Below are positions 6,934 to 15,762 of a DNA stretch of 64,000 nucleotides, in pieces; positions within the stretch are counted from its first letter, which is position 1, and each line of letters opens with the position of its first letter. The translations under genes and the position numbers were made by a program. This stretch comes from a virus. Under the pieces are notes generated by a model. That model was not told the DNA's origin, ran no database searches, and saw nothing but the letters and a program-made list of their open reading frames with translations. The DNA is taken from IMG/VR virus record IMGVR_UViG_3300043446_003158, positions 113,188-177,187 of that record; one strand, written 5' to 3'.

Positions 6934-7722
6934 TTAGGTTACGGCCCAGTCTATGACCGTGCGAATTTGTTGGTTGTAAGACCATACAGACTTTAGCATA
7001 TCAGCATCCACTCCGTGGGTTTCCATTTGAACTATGAGGGAATTCAGATCTTTAGGGAAGCAGGTGCCACCAAATCCACGATCATTATCAAATCCAGGAA
7101 CTTGAGTATGAGATTGCCCAATTCTACTATCGGAAGTTACACCAGAACACACCGTATCATAATTCATCCCTACTGCTTCGCAGAGATCATACATTTTATT
7201 AAAGTATGCAACCTTCAGTGCTAGGAAACTATTGGCAAAATATTTAATTGCCTCACTTTCATCAGAAGTAGTTATAACACTTGGAATTTCTGGAAATATA
7301 GTTTTAAAGAAATTTACAAATTGCTGACAAATATTTTTGTCTCCACCAACAACATTTCTTTCAGAATTTCTAAAATCCTCAACAGCATTTCTTGCAGTTA
7401 AAAATTCTGGATTATGAATAACTTTATATTTTTTAGAATATTTTTTAGTAGTTCCAATAGGTACAGTTGATTTAATTACAAAAATACCATCAACAGTTTT
7501 TGGAAGATCTTTAAAAAAATTATCTAAAATTGAAAGATCACATTCTCCAGTACTTTTCATGGGAGTGGGGAGACAAACAAAAATAAATGCTTGTCTTAAA
7601 ACTTCATCTAATGTATTGAAAGATTTATTTTTATCTACATCAAAAACTTTACAAGTTACTTTATCTCTTAAATTTTGATATACTGCATTTCCAACAAATC
7701 CATTTCCAATAATTCCAATCAT
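6934..7722 (-). CDS. Nucleotide-sugar (UDP-glucose/GDP-mannose type) 6-dehydrogenase, short form
   Basis: This 262-residue protein begins with the NAD-binding loop MIGIIGNGFVGNAVYQNL. It continues with FVCLPTPMKSTGECDLS, KSTVPIGTT, HNPEFLTARNAVEDF, EAIKYFANSFLALKVAYFN, and the catalytic cysteine at 221 in GFGGTCFPKDL. These are the hallmarks of UDP-glucose dehydrogenase-type enzymes, which oxidise a sugar nucleotide to the uronic acid with two NAD+. Family members are usually about 390-450 residues. Here the protein ends 41 residues after the cysteine, so the C-terminal nucleotide-sugar binding domain is missing. It overlaps gp46 by four bases. Confidence 0.88.
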   Translation of the reverse strand: MIGIIGNGFVGNAVYQNLRDKVTCKVFDVDKNKSFNTLDEVLRQAFIFVCLPTPMKSTGECDLSILDNFFKDLPKTVDGIFVIKSTVPIGTTKKYSKKYKVIHNPEFLTARNAVEDFRNSERNVVGGDKNICQQFVNFFKTIFPEIPSVITTSDESEAIKYFANSFLALKVAYFNKMYDLCEAVGMNYDTVCSGVTSDSRIGQSHTQVPGFDNDRGFGGTCFPKDLNSLIVQMETHGVDADMLKSVWSYNQQIRTVIDWAVT

Positions 7723-9431
7723 ACACTAATCCTACTAAATCCTTTTACTTTATCAAATTTTATCACATTTTCAAATTTATCGTGCAAATCTGTTTTATGA
7801 GAGATCACAAAGATATTAGCATCTTTGATCACATAACGGATAATCTTAAGAAACTCATCAGTTCCGAATCCATCAAGCGATGAATCAAAGACCTCATCCA
7901 TAATCAGCAGATTGGTATTGACGGAGTTTTTGACTCGGGCGACTTCTCTCCAAGTGAAGAGAAGGGCAAGGTCGATTCTCATTTTCTCACCCTCACTAAA
8001 GGAACTATAAGAAAAGTCTTCGTGAATGGGTGATTTTACTGTTTCATTAAATTCTTCATCCAGATGAAAATTAATATAAAAGTCCATCATCTGAAGATAA
8101 CGATTCACCTGCTGATTTATGAACGGAAGATACTTCTTAATGATCTTCGTTTTAACGCCATCGTCCTTGAGTAAGGAATAGGCAAAATCGTAATAAACGA
8201 TTTTTTGTTTTTTGTTTGAAAGGTCTTCTATTGTGTTTTGGAGATTAGTTTGAAATTCTTCTAGCTTCTCATGTTCAGTATTTCTGTTTGCAAGGTTTTT
8301 GGTAATAGTTTGAATTTCAGATTCAAGTTCTCGTATTTGTCTCTGGTTGAGTGAAATGCGAGTATTGTTTTGAGAAATCTCATGGTTGAGTTTTGTAATC
8401 TCCTTGGAAAGAACTGTAAATTGACGCTCTCGTTCTTTTTCTAATTCTATTGCCTCCTCAAGTTCTTGAAAACCTTTCTGGAGTTCCTTTGCTTTATTTT
8501 GAGCATCTACAATTCTATTTAACCGAAATTCTTCTTCTATAGTTTGAGTGCAAGTAGGGCATACCGTATTTTCAGTAAAAAACTTATGCTCTTTGGTAAT
8601 AGTAAATACTTTTTGAGATAATTTCCCCTTTAAATTGTTAAGCTTTACTAACTTTTCTTCTGCACCAATAACTTCTTCTTGCTCTTTAATGTACTTAAAA
8701 ATACTTTCTTCAATAACAGAATTATCTGTCATATAAACACCAACTTCATTATCTAAATTGGCAATCTTTTCTTTATTGGCATTTATATTGGCATTTCCAC
8801 GATTCTCAAGTTCTTCAATAAAATCTTGTTGCATTTTAATTTTGTCTTTAAAATTTTCTTTTGCAACATTTAAAGATTTAATTTCATCCTTTTGAGCACG
8901 AATTTTATCTTTGACAATATTATTCATCGCAGAAAAAATACGAATATCTAAAAGATCTTCAATTACCTCACGTCGATTTGCAGAAGTCAACTGCATAAAA
9001 GGAACAAATGCACTACTTCCCAAAATTACAATCTGGGTAAAAGATTTATAATTTACTTTAAGAATATTCTCTTCAAGAATTCTTTGATTAGCACGATCAT
9101 CCGCTTCTTTGTGAAGAGGTTGACCATTTACTTCAATATCAAAAACATTTGGTTTAATTCCACGGCGAACCAAATAATCTCTACCATTAACAGAAAATTC
9201 AATTTCAACTAAACAATCTTTTTCGTTTACAGTATTGACTAACTGTGGTTTATTAATTTTACGAAAAGGTTTATTAAAAAGAACAAACGTAAGAGCATCA
9301 AGGATTGTAGACTTTCCTGCTCCGTTTGTTCCAATAATTAAATTTGTATTGTTTGATTCTAAATTAACTTCAGTAAATTGATTTCCAGTTGAAAGAAAAT
9401 TTTTCCACTTGATTTTATGAAATACTAACAT
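7719..9431 (-). CDS. 46: Recombination exonuclease subunit gp46 (Rad50-like)
   Basis: This 570-residue SMC/Rad50-type ATPase has a Walker A at 34-41 (GTNGAGKS), a long coiled coil interrupted by the zinc-hook CPTC at 291-294, an ABC signature near 475 (SFSEGEKMR), a Walker B near 505 (LLIMDEVFD) and a terminal VISHKTD. With gp47 it forms the T4-like Mre11-Rad50 complex that resects DNA ends for recombination-dependent replication and degrades host DNA. gp47 is upstream, with a DUF3110 gene inserted between them. Confidence 0.95.
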   Translation of the reverse strand: MLVFHKIKWKNFLSTGNQFTEVNLESNNTNLIIGTNGAGKSTILDALTFVLFNKPFRKINKPQLVNTVNEKDCLVEIEFSVNGRDYLVRRGIKPNVFDIEVNGQPLHKEADDRANQRILEENILKVNYKSFTQIVILGSSAFVPFMQLTSANRREVIEDLLDIRIFSAMNNIVKDKIRAQKDEIKSLNVAKENFKDKIKMQQDFIEELENRGNANINANKEKIANLDNEVGVYMTDNSVIEESIFKYIKEQEEVIGAEEKLVKLNNLKGKLSQKVFTITKEHKFFTENTVCPTCTQTIEEEFRLNRIVDAQNKAKELQKGFQELEEAIELEKERERQFTVLSKEITKLNHEISQNNTRISLNQRQIRELESEIQTITKNLANRNTEHEKLEEFQTNLQNTIEDLSNKKQKIVYYDFAYSLLKDDGVKTKIIKKYLPFINQQVNRYLQMMDFYINFHLDEEFNETVKSPIHEDFSYSSFSEGEKMRIDLALLFTWREVARVKNSVNTNLLIMDEVFDSSLDGFGTDEFLKIIRYVIKDANIFVISHKTDLHDKFENVIKFDKVKGFSRISV

Positions 9432-9684
9432 TTTTAGGGGGAATTACGATATCGTCAGGAGTAATTACAGCGTATTTGTAATTATACATCTTGCAAGTTT
9501 TTATTGCAAGTTCGTCGTCAACCTCAACAACGTCCATCTCTGTTTCTTCTTGATCTTCAAGCATCAAAGCATAACGTGTTGCATCATCCTCTTCTTCAAA
9601 AAGAAATAAAACTTTTTGACCGTACTGATCTTGTACGGCATATGCTCCGTCGTCTTTTTTATCTTTTAGAGTTAAAAGAAACAT
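9415..9684 (-). CDS. DUF3110-like small protein
   Basis: This 89-residue acidic protein reads MFLLTLKDKKDDGAYAVQDQ, then KVLFLFEEEDDATRYALMLE and LAIKTCKMYNY. This resembles DUF3110, a small domain found mainly in cyanobacteria and their phages. It lies between gp47 and gp46, directly abutting gp47 and overlapping gp46 by 17 bases, so it is expressed with the recombination nuclease. Function is unknown. Confidence 0.65.
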   Translation of the reverse strand: MFLLTLKDKKDDGAYAVQDQYGQKVLFLFEEEDDATRYALMLEDQEETEMDVVEVDDELAIKTCKMYNYKYAVITPDDIVIPPKNVSIS

Positions 9685-10722
9685 TTACTCTACTTCGCAA
9701 GCTTGCTGGTATAAATCTTGAAAAATTTCTTTAATAATTGTTTTATCAAATTGAAATTCAGATTCATCAATATACCGATTAAGAATTGAAATTGTACTTT
9801 CTTCTTCTTCAATTTGAAAATCTTCATTTTCTATAATATCAAAGTTTTCTACAATTTTAAGTTCTTGAACTTTTGCAGAATAAAGTTTATCAATAAATTT
9901 TTCAAAATCTTTTGGTTTAGATTTTTTACGAACAATCACTTTAACAATTTTATCTTCATACTCCGTAGCATCAAATAATTGATAAGGAGTATCTTCATAA
10001 TAAATGTTATAAAATAATTTATAAGGATTGTTAATTGGAGTATGAGTAAGGGTTTCCGTATCAAAAATATGAAATCCTCGCGTATCGTTTACATCCGTCC
10101 AATACATTTCATAAGGATTACCGAGATAGAAGATACTTCCATTATCAGAACGAGTGTGGTAATGACCAGAAAATACCTTTTTGAACTTTGAAAAAATAGT
10201 CGAGTCCAGTCCATGATCCTCCATAACAAGATTGCGATTTACCCGAAAACCTTGAAACTCAAGGTGTCCCATAGCAATTTTTGCTCTTGTTTTTTCAATA
10301 TGATTTAAAGTTTCGTCATAGTTTTCACTACAAATCCAGGGAACCATCATGATGTTTAGACCACCAACATTAATGGTTTGAGGAGAACTATAAGTTTTAA
10401 TATTTGGATAAGTTTGAAGAAGCAAACTTGGAGAATTGACAGTATTCGTATTTTTATAGTAACAATCATGATTACCAATAATCATGTGAACCTCATAGTT
10501 CCGCAGAGGTTCAAATACAACTCTCTTTGCCCATTCAAGACTTTGGTAATCAATTGATTTGCGACTATCAAAAGCATCACCCATATGAATGACTGCTTCT
10601 ACCCCGTGTTCTTTTAAAGCAGGGAAAAATACATTCTTATAAAAGAGTTCAAAATAATCGTGGAGATATTTTGACCCTTTACGAGCACCATAATGGGTAT
10701 CTGTAATGATGGCAACCTTCAT
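9685..10722 (-). CDS. 47: Recombination endonuclease subunit gp47 (Mre11-like)
   Basis: This 345-residue metallophosphoesterase shows the ordered metal-binding motifs DTHYG (8-12), GDAFDS (48-53), GNHD (83-86), GHLEFQGF and SGHYHTRS. It is the nuclease partner of gp46. Its start overlaps the gp55 stop by four bases, and a DUF3110 gene follows directly. Confidence 0.95.
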   Translation of the reverse strand: MKVAIITDTHYGARKGSKYLHDYFELFYKNVFFPALKEHGVEAVIHMGDAFDSRKSIDYQSLEWAKRVVFEPLRNYEVHMIIGNHDCYYKNTNTVNSPSLLLQTYPNIKTYSSPQTINVGGLNIMMVPWICSENYDETLNHIEKTRAKIAMGHLEFQGFRVNRNLVMEDHGLDSTIFSKFKKVFSGHYHTRSDNGSIFYLGNPYEMYWTDVNDTRGFHIFDTETLTHTPINNPYKLFYNIYYEDTPYQLFDATEYEDKIVKVIVRKKSKPKDFEKFIDKLYSAKVQELKIVENFDIIENEDFQIEEEESTISILNRYIDESEFQFDKTIIKEIFQDLYQQACEVE

Positions 10723-11192
10723 CGGGTTTTATATTGGATGTTGTCTTTGATGGTATTATAGTCACTGCTGGTACCAAAAAGCAAGCCCTCATCCACCATC
10801 ATCACTTCATCAAAACCACTTCTCTCAATAATTTTAGATTTTATTTCTAATTGCTTCTTTTCTTTTTGAATTCTTCTCAAAAAAGCATAATGAATGATTT
10901 GGGTAAAGTAGGCAAATGGATTACTACTTTTATTTGGATCAAAATTATGAATATACTGAATACAATTTTCTACGCCATCCGAAATCATATCCTCACGAAA
11001 CATATAATTCACAAAATTTGGTTTATATGATAAGTGGGTTGCAATTTTCAAAAAGCAATCTCCCAAATAATTTGATATTTGAGGTTTTGCCATTCCATTT
11101 TCTTTGGACTTAATATATTTTTGACGATAAACAATAAGTTCTTCTAATAATTGCTTATTATTTACATAATGCTCTGATTTCTTTTTGGACAT
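10719..11192 (-). CDS. 55: Late RNA polymerase sigma factor gp55
   Basis: This 157-residue protein contains DMISDGVENCIQYIHNFDP followed by NPFAYFTQIIHYAFLRRIQK, the conserved core of cyanophage gp55, which resembles sigma region 2. It should direct the host RNA polymerase to TATAAATA late promoters, aided by the clamp gp45. Several such promoters are visible in this window (for example 6542, 18126, 39954, 54990). It heads a tight gp55-gp47-DUF3110-gp46 operon with four-base overlaps. Confidence 0.93.
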   Translation of the reverse strand: MSKKKSEHYVNNKQLLEELIVYRQKYIKSKENGMAKPQISNYLGDCFLKIATHLSYKPNFVNYMFREDMISDGVENCIQYIHNFDPNKSSNPFAYFTQIIHYAFLRRIQKEKKQLEIKSKIIERSGFDEVMMVDEGLLFGTSSDYNTIKDNIQYKTR

Positions 11193-11259
11193 AACATTGC
11201 TTTTTTAAATTAAAAATATTAATTACTATTATATCATCATTTTTAAATATTTTAAACTC

Positions 11260-11311
11260 TTGACAAATCTCTTGAAAATGAGTAGAATGCCTTTGTTAGG
11301 TTTGAAGATGA
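11260..11311 (+). promoter_or_regulatory. Plus-strand sigma70-type promoter and leader, antisense to neighbouring genes
   Basis: TTGACA (11260-11265), a 17-base spacer and TAGAAT (11283-11288) form a near-consensus sigma70 promoter on the plus strand. Downstream is CCTTTG-T-TAGGTTTGAAGATGA (11290-11311), which recurs almost unchanged after the plus-strand promoter at 63394. No plausible plus-strand gene follows; a transcript would run antisense into the 139-residue gene and uvsW. Confidence 0.65.
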
Positions 11312-11314
11312 GAT

Positions 11315-11734
11315 CTAGCTTTCTTTATGATCTTTATTATTTTTAAATATATTTTCTAGTTTTTTACGAGCTTCTTCTACTGACGAAAGATATCCCATTC
11401 TGTCGGATAGTTTAACTTTACCACTTTGAGTGGTTACTGGCATTTCTTCATCATCACTTTCAATATAATTATTATAACAATTTATTACTAGTTGATTATT
11501 AACTTCTGTCATAGTAATAATTTTATCTAATCTAATAATAAAAAAATCATCAGATGGTATTTCCATCCATGGTTTTATTTTTATCATTTGACCAGAATGA
11601 TTTGTAATAACTTTAATTACAACTGGATTTTGCAACACTACAATAGGATCTCCATCATTTTCATCAATTGATACTAATGAAAATATTTCTTCTCCACTAA
11701 CTAATTTAATGCTGCTATAGAACTCTTCTCCCAT
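11315..11734 (-). CDS. Conserved hypothetical, possible Sm-like fold
   Basis: This 139-residue protein starts MGEEFYSSIKLVSGEEIFSL and continues with VVLQNPVVIKV, IKPWMEI and FIIRLDKIITM. The alternating strands with a leading 'KLVSGEEI' are reminiscent of an Sm/LSm-like beta barrel, but this is only a visual impression. It overlaps uvsW by one base and is likely translated with it. A plus-strand promoter points into its 3' end. The function is not known. Confidence 0.6.
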   Translation of the reverse strand: MGEEFYSSIKLVSGEEIFSLVSIDENDGDPIVVLQNPVVIKVITNHSGQMIKIKPWMEIPSDDFFIIRLDKIITMTEVNNQLVINCYNNYIESDDEEMPVTTQSGKVKLSDRMGYLSSVEEARKKLENIFKNNKDHKES

Positions 11735-13197
11735 TAGTTTTTAATCGGTATGTTTACAATATCGTAGTTAAAATTTTCTTCGTTATAAACTTTAATTCTT
11801 TCTATTAAATGATTGAGTGTATAATTTTTTCTTGATTTATAACTGATATCATCAGCAATATCATATAAAGTTGCTTTTGTTTTGTTGTCGCTTTTTCTTA
11901 AGACTCTTCCGATTGATTGGAGGTTTCTGATTCTTGATTTACTAGGGGAAGCAAAGATAACATTATGTAGATTTCTGATGTTAATACCAGTAGAAAAAGT
12001 ACCGTAAGAAGCAACGATGATTGCATTATTTTCCTTTTCAGTAATTTCTCTGACTTGTTCTCGGTCTTCAGTATCCACACCACCATGAACAAAAAATACA
12101 TGGCGATTATCTGTGATGCTACTATTTATGAGTTCGTATAATGGTTGTCCATGACCTTCAACTCTTGAAAAAAGAATTAAAGTATTACCCTTAAGATCAA
12201 GAGCAAGATTGCGAATAAACTTGTTTCTACGTTCATGATTAATAATATATTGAACTTCTTCTTCAAAAGTTTCAAATTTATTTGGTGGGTGTTTCAATAG
12301 AAGAATATTAATATCTAACTTTGCAACGTGACCTTTCTGCATCAACTCATCAGTACGAATAATTTTATAAGAAGGTCCAAATAATCCTTCTAAAACCCAT
12401 TTATGAGTTTGAGATCCATCAAGAGTTCCAGTAAAACCGTAACGATATTTTGCATCAGAAAGTTTTGTCATTATAGATACTAATGACTTTGATTTAAACT
12501 GGTGTGCTTCATCTCCAACAACCACATTAAATCTTGAAAAGTATTGACGGGGAAGTTTGTAGATAGACTGCCAGGTTGTAATGATGACCTGTGAGTCTGT
12601 TTCTCTTTCTTTACCCGCATATATCTTGTGGCAAAATGAACCAACATCCCACCCATAATCTGCAAAATCTTTATACATCTGCTCTACAAGGGATGTCGTT
12701 GGAACGACTATCAACGTATTTTGCCCTTTCTCAACGTAATATCTCACAATTGAGTATATCATCAGAGACTTTCCAGAAGCAGTTGGAGATATCAACAACT
12801 TTCTATTATGTCTTAAAGCGTCGTATACTCCCTCAACTTGGTACTCGCGGGGAGAATACTTGCAGATAGAATTCATGTAATCTTTGACACCTTCCTTTGA
12901 AATCATGTCATTAATTTCAAAAGGAAGACCATAGAATTTATTGTTTATAAATTCATAAGTATAATTATGATTTTCACAAAATCTTATCAGTTTATCTAAT
13001 AACCCAACATATATTTCTCCAGTTTGGGTATTAAATAAACGAATTTTTCCATCCCAGTATTTGTTGCGAAACTGGGGCATAAACTTTGCGCCTGGTACAT
13101 CAAAGGTAAACTGATCTTGAAGTTCGTAATAAACGTGAGGTTCTGCCTTTACCTGAAGATATACTTCATTCTTTTTTGAGATAATCAAATGAGTCAT
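11734..13197 (-). CDS. uvsW: DNA/RNA helicase UvsW
   Basis: This 487-residue superfamily 2 helicase has a Walker A at 136-144 (SPTASGKS), a DEAH box at 229-232 within NVVVGDEAHQF, motif III YGFTGTLDG, and motif VI QSIGRVLRKS. The N-terminal 110 residues match the UvsW-specific domain (FRNKYWDGKIRLF). T4 UvsW drives branch migration, fork regression and removal of origin R-loops, which switches replication to the recombination mode. uvsY follows upstream, as usual in cyanophages. Confidence 0.95.
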   Translation of the reverse strand: MTHLIISKKNEVYLQVKAEPHVYYELQDQFTFDVPGAKFMPQFRNKYWDGKIRLFNTQTGEIYVGLLDKLIRFCENHNYTYEFINNKFYGLPFEINDMISKEGVKDYMNSICKYSPREYQVEGVYDALRHNRKLLISPTASGKSLMIYSIVRYYVEKGQNTLIVVPTTSLVEQMYKDFADYGWDVGSFCHKIYAGKERETDSQVIITTWQSIYKLPRQYFSRFNVVVGDEAHQFKSKSLVSIMTKLSDAKYRYGFTGTLDGSQTHKWVLEGLFGPSYKIIRTDELMQKGHVAKLDINILLLKHPPNKFETFEEEVQYIINHERRNKFIRNLALDLKGNTLILFSRVEGHGQPLYELINSSITDNRHVFFVHGGVDTEDREQVREITEKENNAIIVASYGTFSTGINIRNLHNVIFASPSKSRIRNLQSIGRVLRKSDNKTKATLYDIADDISYKSRKNYTLNHLIERIKVYNEENFNYDIVNIPIKN

Positions 13198-13231
13198 ATA
13201 CCCATAATATTACTTATGAGTATTTATTTGC

Positions 13232-13663
13232 TTAATTAAAACCTGCTTGGAACCTGTGCCATTCAATTGCGTTCTTGATTTGGAAAGTTCTATTTGAAAT
13301 TGTTTTTATAATTTCTTCAAGAAACTTAAGCATAATATCATAATATCTAATTTTAAGATCTATTTTATTTAATCTTTCGTCGGCATCCATATGCCTCTGT
13401 AATGCTTCTTTTTCTCTAACCTTATATGGGAAAGGATCTTCCACGTAAACCTCTGCTGGTGCCTTTCCTGTGTAGTAATTGTAGCGTTCTAAACGGACTT
13501 TATTATAAGTTTCTCTTGCTTTTTCTCTCAAAAGAGTTATTGTATTATAAACTGTATAATATTTTGAATGTAGTTGGGGAATTTTTAAAGATTCGTCGTG
13601 TAAATTATCAGGATCAATTACAGAATCTTTTTCCCACATTTCCTGAATTTGTTCAAGATTCAT
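13232..13663 (-). CDS. uvsY: Recombination mediator UvsY
   Basis: This 143-residue helical protein is about the size of T4 UvsY (137). It begins MNLEQIQEMWEKDSVIDPDN and contains LREKARETYNKVRLERYNYY and NRTFQIKNAIEWHRFQAGFN, as in cyanophage UvsY. UvsY loads the recombinase UvsX onto single-stranded DNA. It sits between gp3 (four-base overlap) and uvsW, the standard position. Just upstream of uvsW, at about 13215-13224, the minus strand reads AAATAAATAC, a weak late-like promoter. Confidence 0.88.
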   Translation of the reverse strand: MNLEQIQEMWEKDSVIDPDNLHDESLKIPQLHSKYYTVYNTITLLREKARETYNKVRLERYNYYTGKAPAEVYVEDPFPYKVREKEALQRHMDADERLNKIDLKIRYYDIMLKFLEEIIKTISNRTFQIKNAIEWHRFQAGFN

Positions 13664-14208
13664 AATAGTTTATTATCTTTATCAAATATATTGTACATAG
13701 TATACTTGAAAGTTGCTTCTGCTGTAAAGTAATTAATATCATTATCAGTTGCCTCAAATTCTAACGAAGTTAAAGAAACTGGATATAAACCTCTAAAAAC
13801 AACATTTGCAGTTGTTCTATAGTTGCTGTTTAGTATCTGTAAAGTTCCATTACTAAATTGTAATTTTGGATCTTCCATTCCATTTTCATCTGTGATTAAT
13901 TTTTTAAATTGTTCATGATTTTCTGGAAATCCTAATCCAGTTATCCAATTATGAATCGCCATATAATTGGACATATCTTCATCAACAAGAAATCTTAAAT
14001 AAAAATCACCATATTCAATTTGATCACCTGGAATATCAATAGATTTAAAATAATTACTTTGTACTGCTGTATTTAATGTAATATCTGGAATTCTGCAACC
14101 ATTAGAGAAAAAAGAAACTTTTTGATATTTTTGTAGAGTAAATTTAAATCCTACTGGTGATAAAAAGTTTCTATTTTGTATCTGATTACTAAAAACAGTA
14201 TTCGCCAT
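13660..14208 (-). CDS. 3: Tail tube terminator gp3
   Basis: This 182-residue protein reads MANTVFSNQIQNRNFLSPVG, followed by FFSNGCRIPDITLNTAVQ and DFYLRFLVDEDMSNYMAIHN, a tube-like beta fold related to gp19. In cyanophages the gene between gp23 and uvsY is gp3, which caps the tail tube and stops its growth. It is preceded by the strong terminator after gp23 and overlaps uvsY by four bases. Confidence 0.85.
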   Translation of the reverse strand: MANTVFSNQIQNRNFLSPVGFKFTLQKYQKVSFFSNGCRIPDITLNTAVQSNYFKSIDIPGDQIEYGDFYLRFLVDEDMSNYMAIHNWITGLGFPENHEQFKKLITDENGMEDPKLQFSNGTLQILNSNYRTTANVVFRGLYPVSLTSLEFEATDNDINYFTAEATFKYTMYNIFDKDNKLL

Positions 14209-14225
14209 TTTTATTTTTATTTAGA

Positions 14226-14252
14226 TAAAAAAAGAGGGTCCGAAGACCCTCT
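14226..14252 (-). terminator. Rho-independent terminator after gp23
   Basis: An AGAGGGTC-TTCG-GACCCTCT hairpin (eight pairs with a very stable UUCG tetraloop) is followed by a run of seven T on the minus strand. It lies 20 bases past the capsid gene stop. Confidence 0.92.
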
Positions 14253-14271
14253 GGAAATATGTGGCAATTGC

Positions 14272-15711
14272 TCACATGAGGTTGAGAACCTGTACTCTTC
14301 TGTAGTAGCGGTTGCTATTAACAGTAAGTCTACCAAGACCCTGGGTTGTTCCTTCAGCAAATGGGTTAGCAACAAGACCGTAACGGGTTTTAAAGCCAAT
14401 CTTGGGCTGGAAGGTGTTCTCACCAACGGCACGAACCATTTGGAGAGGAACATATGGGCAATAGAAGAGACCAGCGTCATAAGGTGAAGAACCCTTATAA
14501 CCAACAACGTAATACTGACCACCAGAAGCACCTGGGTTTGAACCACCCGAATATGGGTCAATATATACGCGATACTTACCTTGGAGAACACCAGCGAAGG
14601 TGTTGCCAGTGTCATCAACCTGAAGGTTAGCGTTAAGAGCTGGGGTGTAATCAAGAACGCCTGCCATGGTGAGTGCCGAAGCAACGTCAGCAGAGCAAAG
14701 GATCATGTTACCCTTTCCTCTACGAGTCTCAACTGCGATTGCGTTAGCATCACGCTCGATTTGGAAGATAAGACCCTTAAACTTCTCAACAGACCAACGA
14801 CCGTTTGAGTCAACATCGAGGTCAAACTTACCAGCAGTTGCAACGTTGTGCTGAGCACCAGACTTAGCAACCTTATAGATGGTACGAATAACTTCGCGGT
14901 TGATTTCAGCAAGAATTTCGCTAGAAAGAATATTAGCGAGTTCTGCTTCTGCATTTAGACCGTGGATTGCCTTCAGGTCTTGAGCAAGCTCAAGGCTGTA
15001 TTCAGCTTTCAGAGCACGTGATTTTGCAGTAACAGTGATCTTCTCGATTGAGAAGCCCATCTGATTGAACTGGGCACCACCGCTTTCACCGAGTGATTCT
15101 GCATCTTCGGTGTCCATACCACGCCCAAGTGTATAAGCAGCTTGGGTAGTATTGCTATCTGGGCTTAAGAGACCAGGATTGGTTCCACCATGTGCAGCAG
15201 TTGTACCAAAACCAACAGAAGAACCATCGGAGTTTGCTACATATGGATTTCCAAGACCAGCTTCTGTACGAGTGCTTCCCTGAGCAGAGAAAGCAGTATC
15301 AGGCTCGTTGAAGAATGCTTCATCATTAGCAACGGCAGGACCGTTGTATCTTGAACGCATTGCAAAGATAAGTCCAGTGGGACCGTTCATTGGTTGAACG
15401 CCAGCAAGGTCATAAGCGACCAAGTTAGGCATTGAACGGCGGATAAGGCTGATTAAAACAGGATCGAAACCTGCAACAGGACCTGCTGCAGTTGCATTAG
15501 CACTGAAACCAGCAGTTGCACCAGATGAACCAGTGTTCATGGTTGGTGATTCGGAAAGGAACTCACGCTCTTCGCGGAGTGCTTTCTCTTGGTTTTCTAG
15601 CAGGATGGCAGTTACGGCTCTTCTGTGCGAATCTTTGATCGAATCCATTCCTTGATAATCAAGGATGGGAGCCCACTTCTCCTGCAGGTATTCGGAATTG
15701 AACCCTTGCAT
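14272..15711 (-). CDS. 23: Major capsid protein gp23
   Basis: This 479-residue protein starts MQGFNSEYLQEKWAPILDYQ, the conserved start of cyanophage gp23. A predicted maturation cleavage site FLSE/SPTMNT lies at residue 54/55, fitting the hydrophobic-X-Glu rule of the gp21 protease. Characteristic phrases follow (LVAYDLAGVQPMNGPTGLIF, FQPKIGFKTRYGLVANPFAE). A clear AAAGAGGTAA ribosome-binding site precedes the ATG. A UUCG terminator follows. The product forms the hexamers of the head shell. Confidence 0.97.
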   Translation of the reverse strand: MQGFNSEYLQEKWAPILDYQGMDSIKDSHRRAVTAILLENQEKALREEREFLSESPTMNTGSSGATAGFSANATAAGPVAGFDPVLISLIRRSMPNLVAYDLAGVQPMNGPTGLIFAMRSRYNGPAVANDEAFFNEPDTAFSAQGSTRTEAGLGNPYVANSDGSSVGFGTTAAHGGTNPGLLSPDSNTTQAAYTLGRGMDTEDAESLGESGGAQFNQMGFSIEKITVTAKSRALKAEYSLELAQDLKAIHGLNAEAELANILSSEILAEINREVIRTIYKVAKSGAQHNVATAGKFDLDVDSNGRWSVEKFKGLIFQIERDANAIAVETRRGKGNMILCSADVASALTMAGVLDYTPALNANLQVDDTGNTFAGVLQGKYRVYIDPYSGGSNPGASGGQYYVVGYKGSSPYDAGLFYCPYVPLQMVRAVGENTFQPKIGFKTRYGLVANPFAEGTTQGLGRLTVNSNRYYRRVQVLNLM

Positions 15712-15762
15712 TTGTGTTACCTCTTTTTAAAATTGTTAGTTTGAATTTTTATAATTTAAAAA

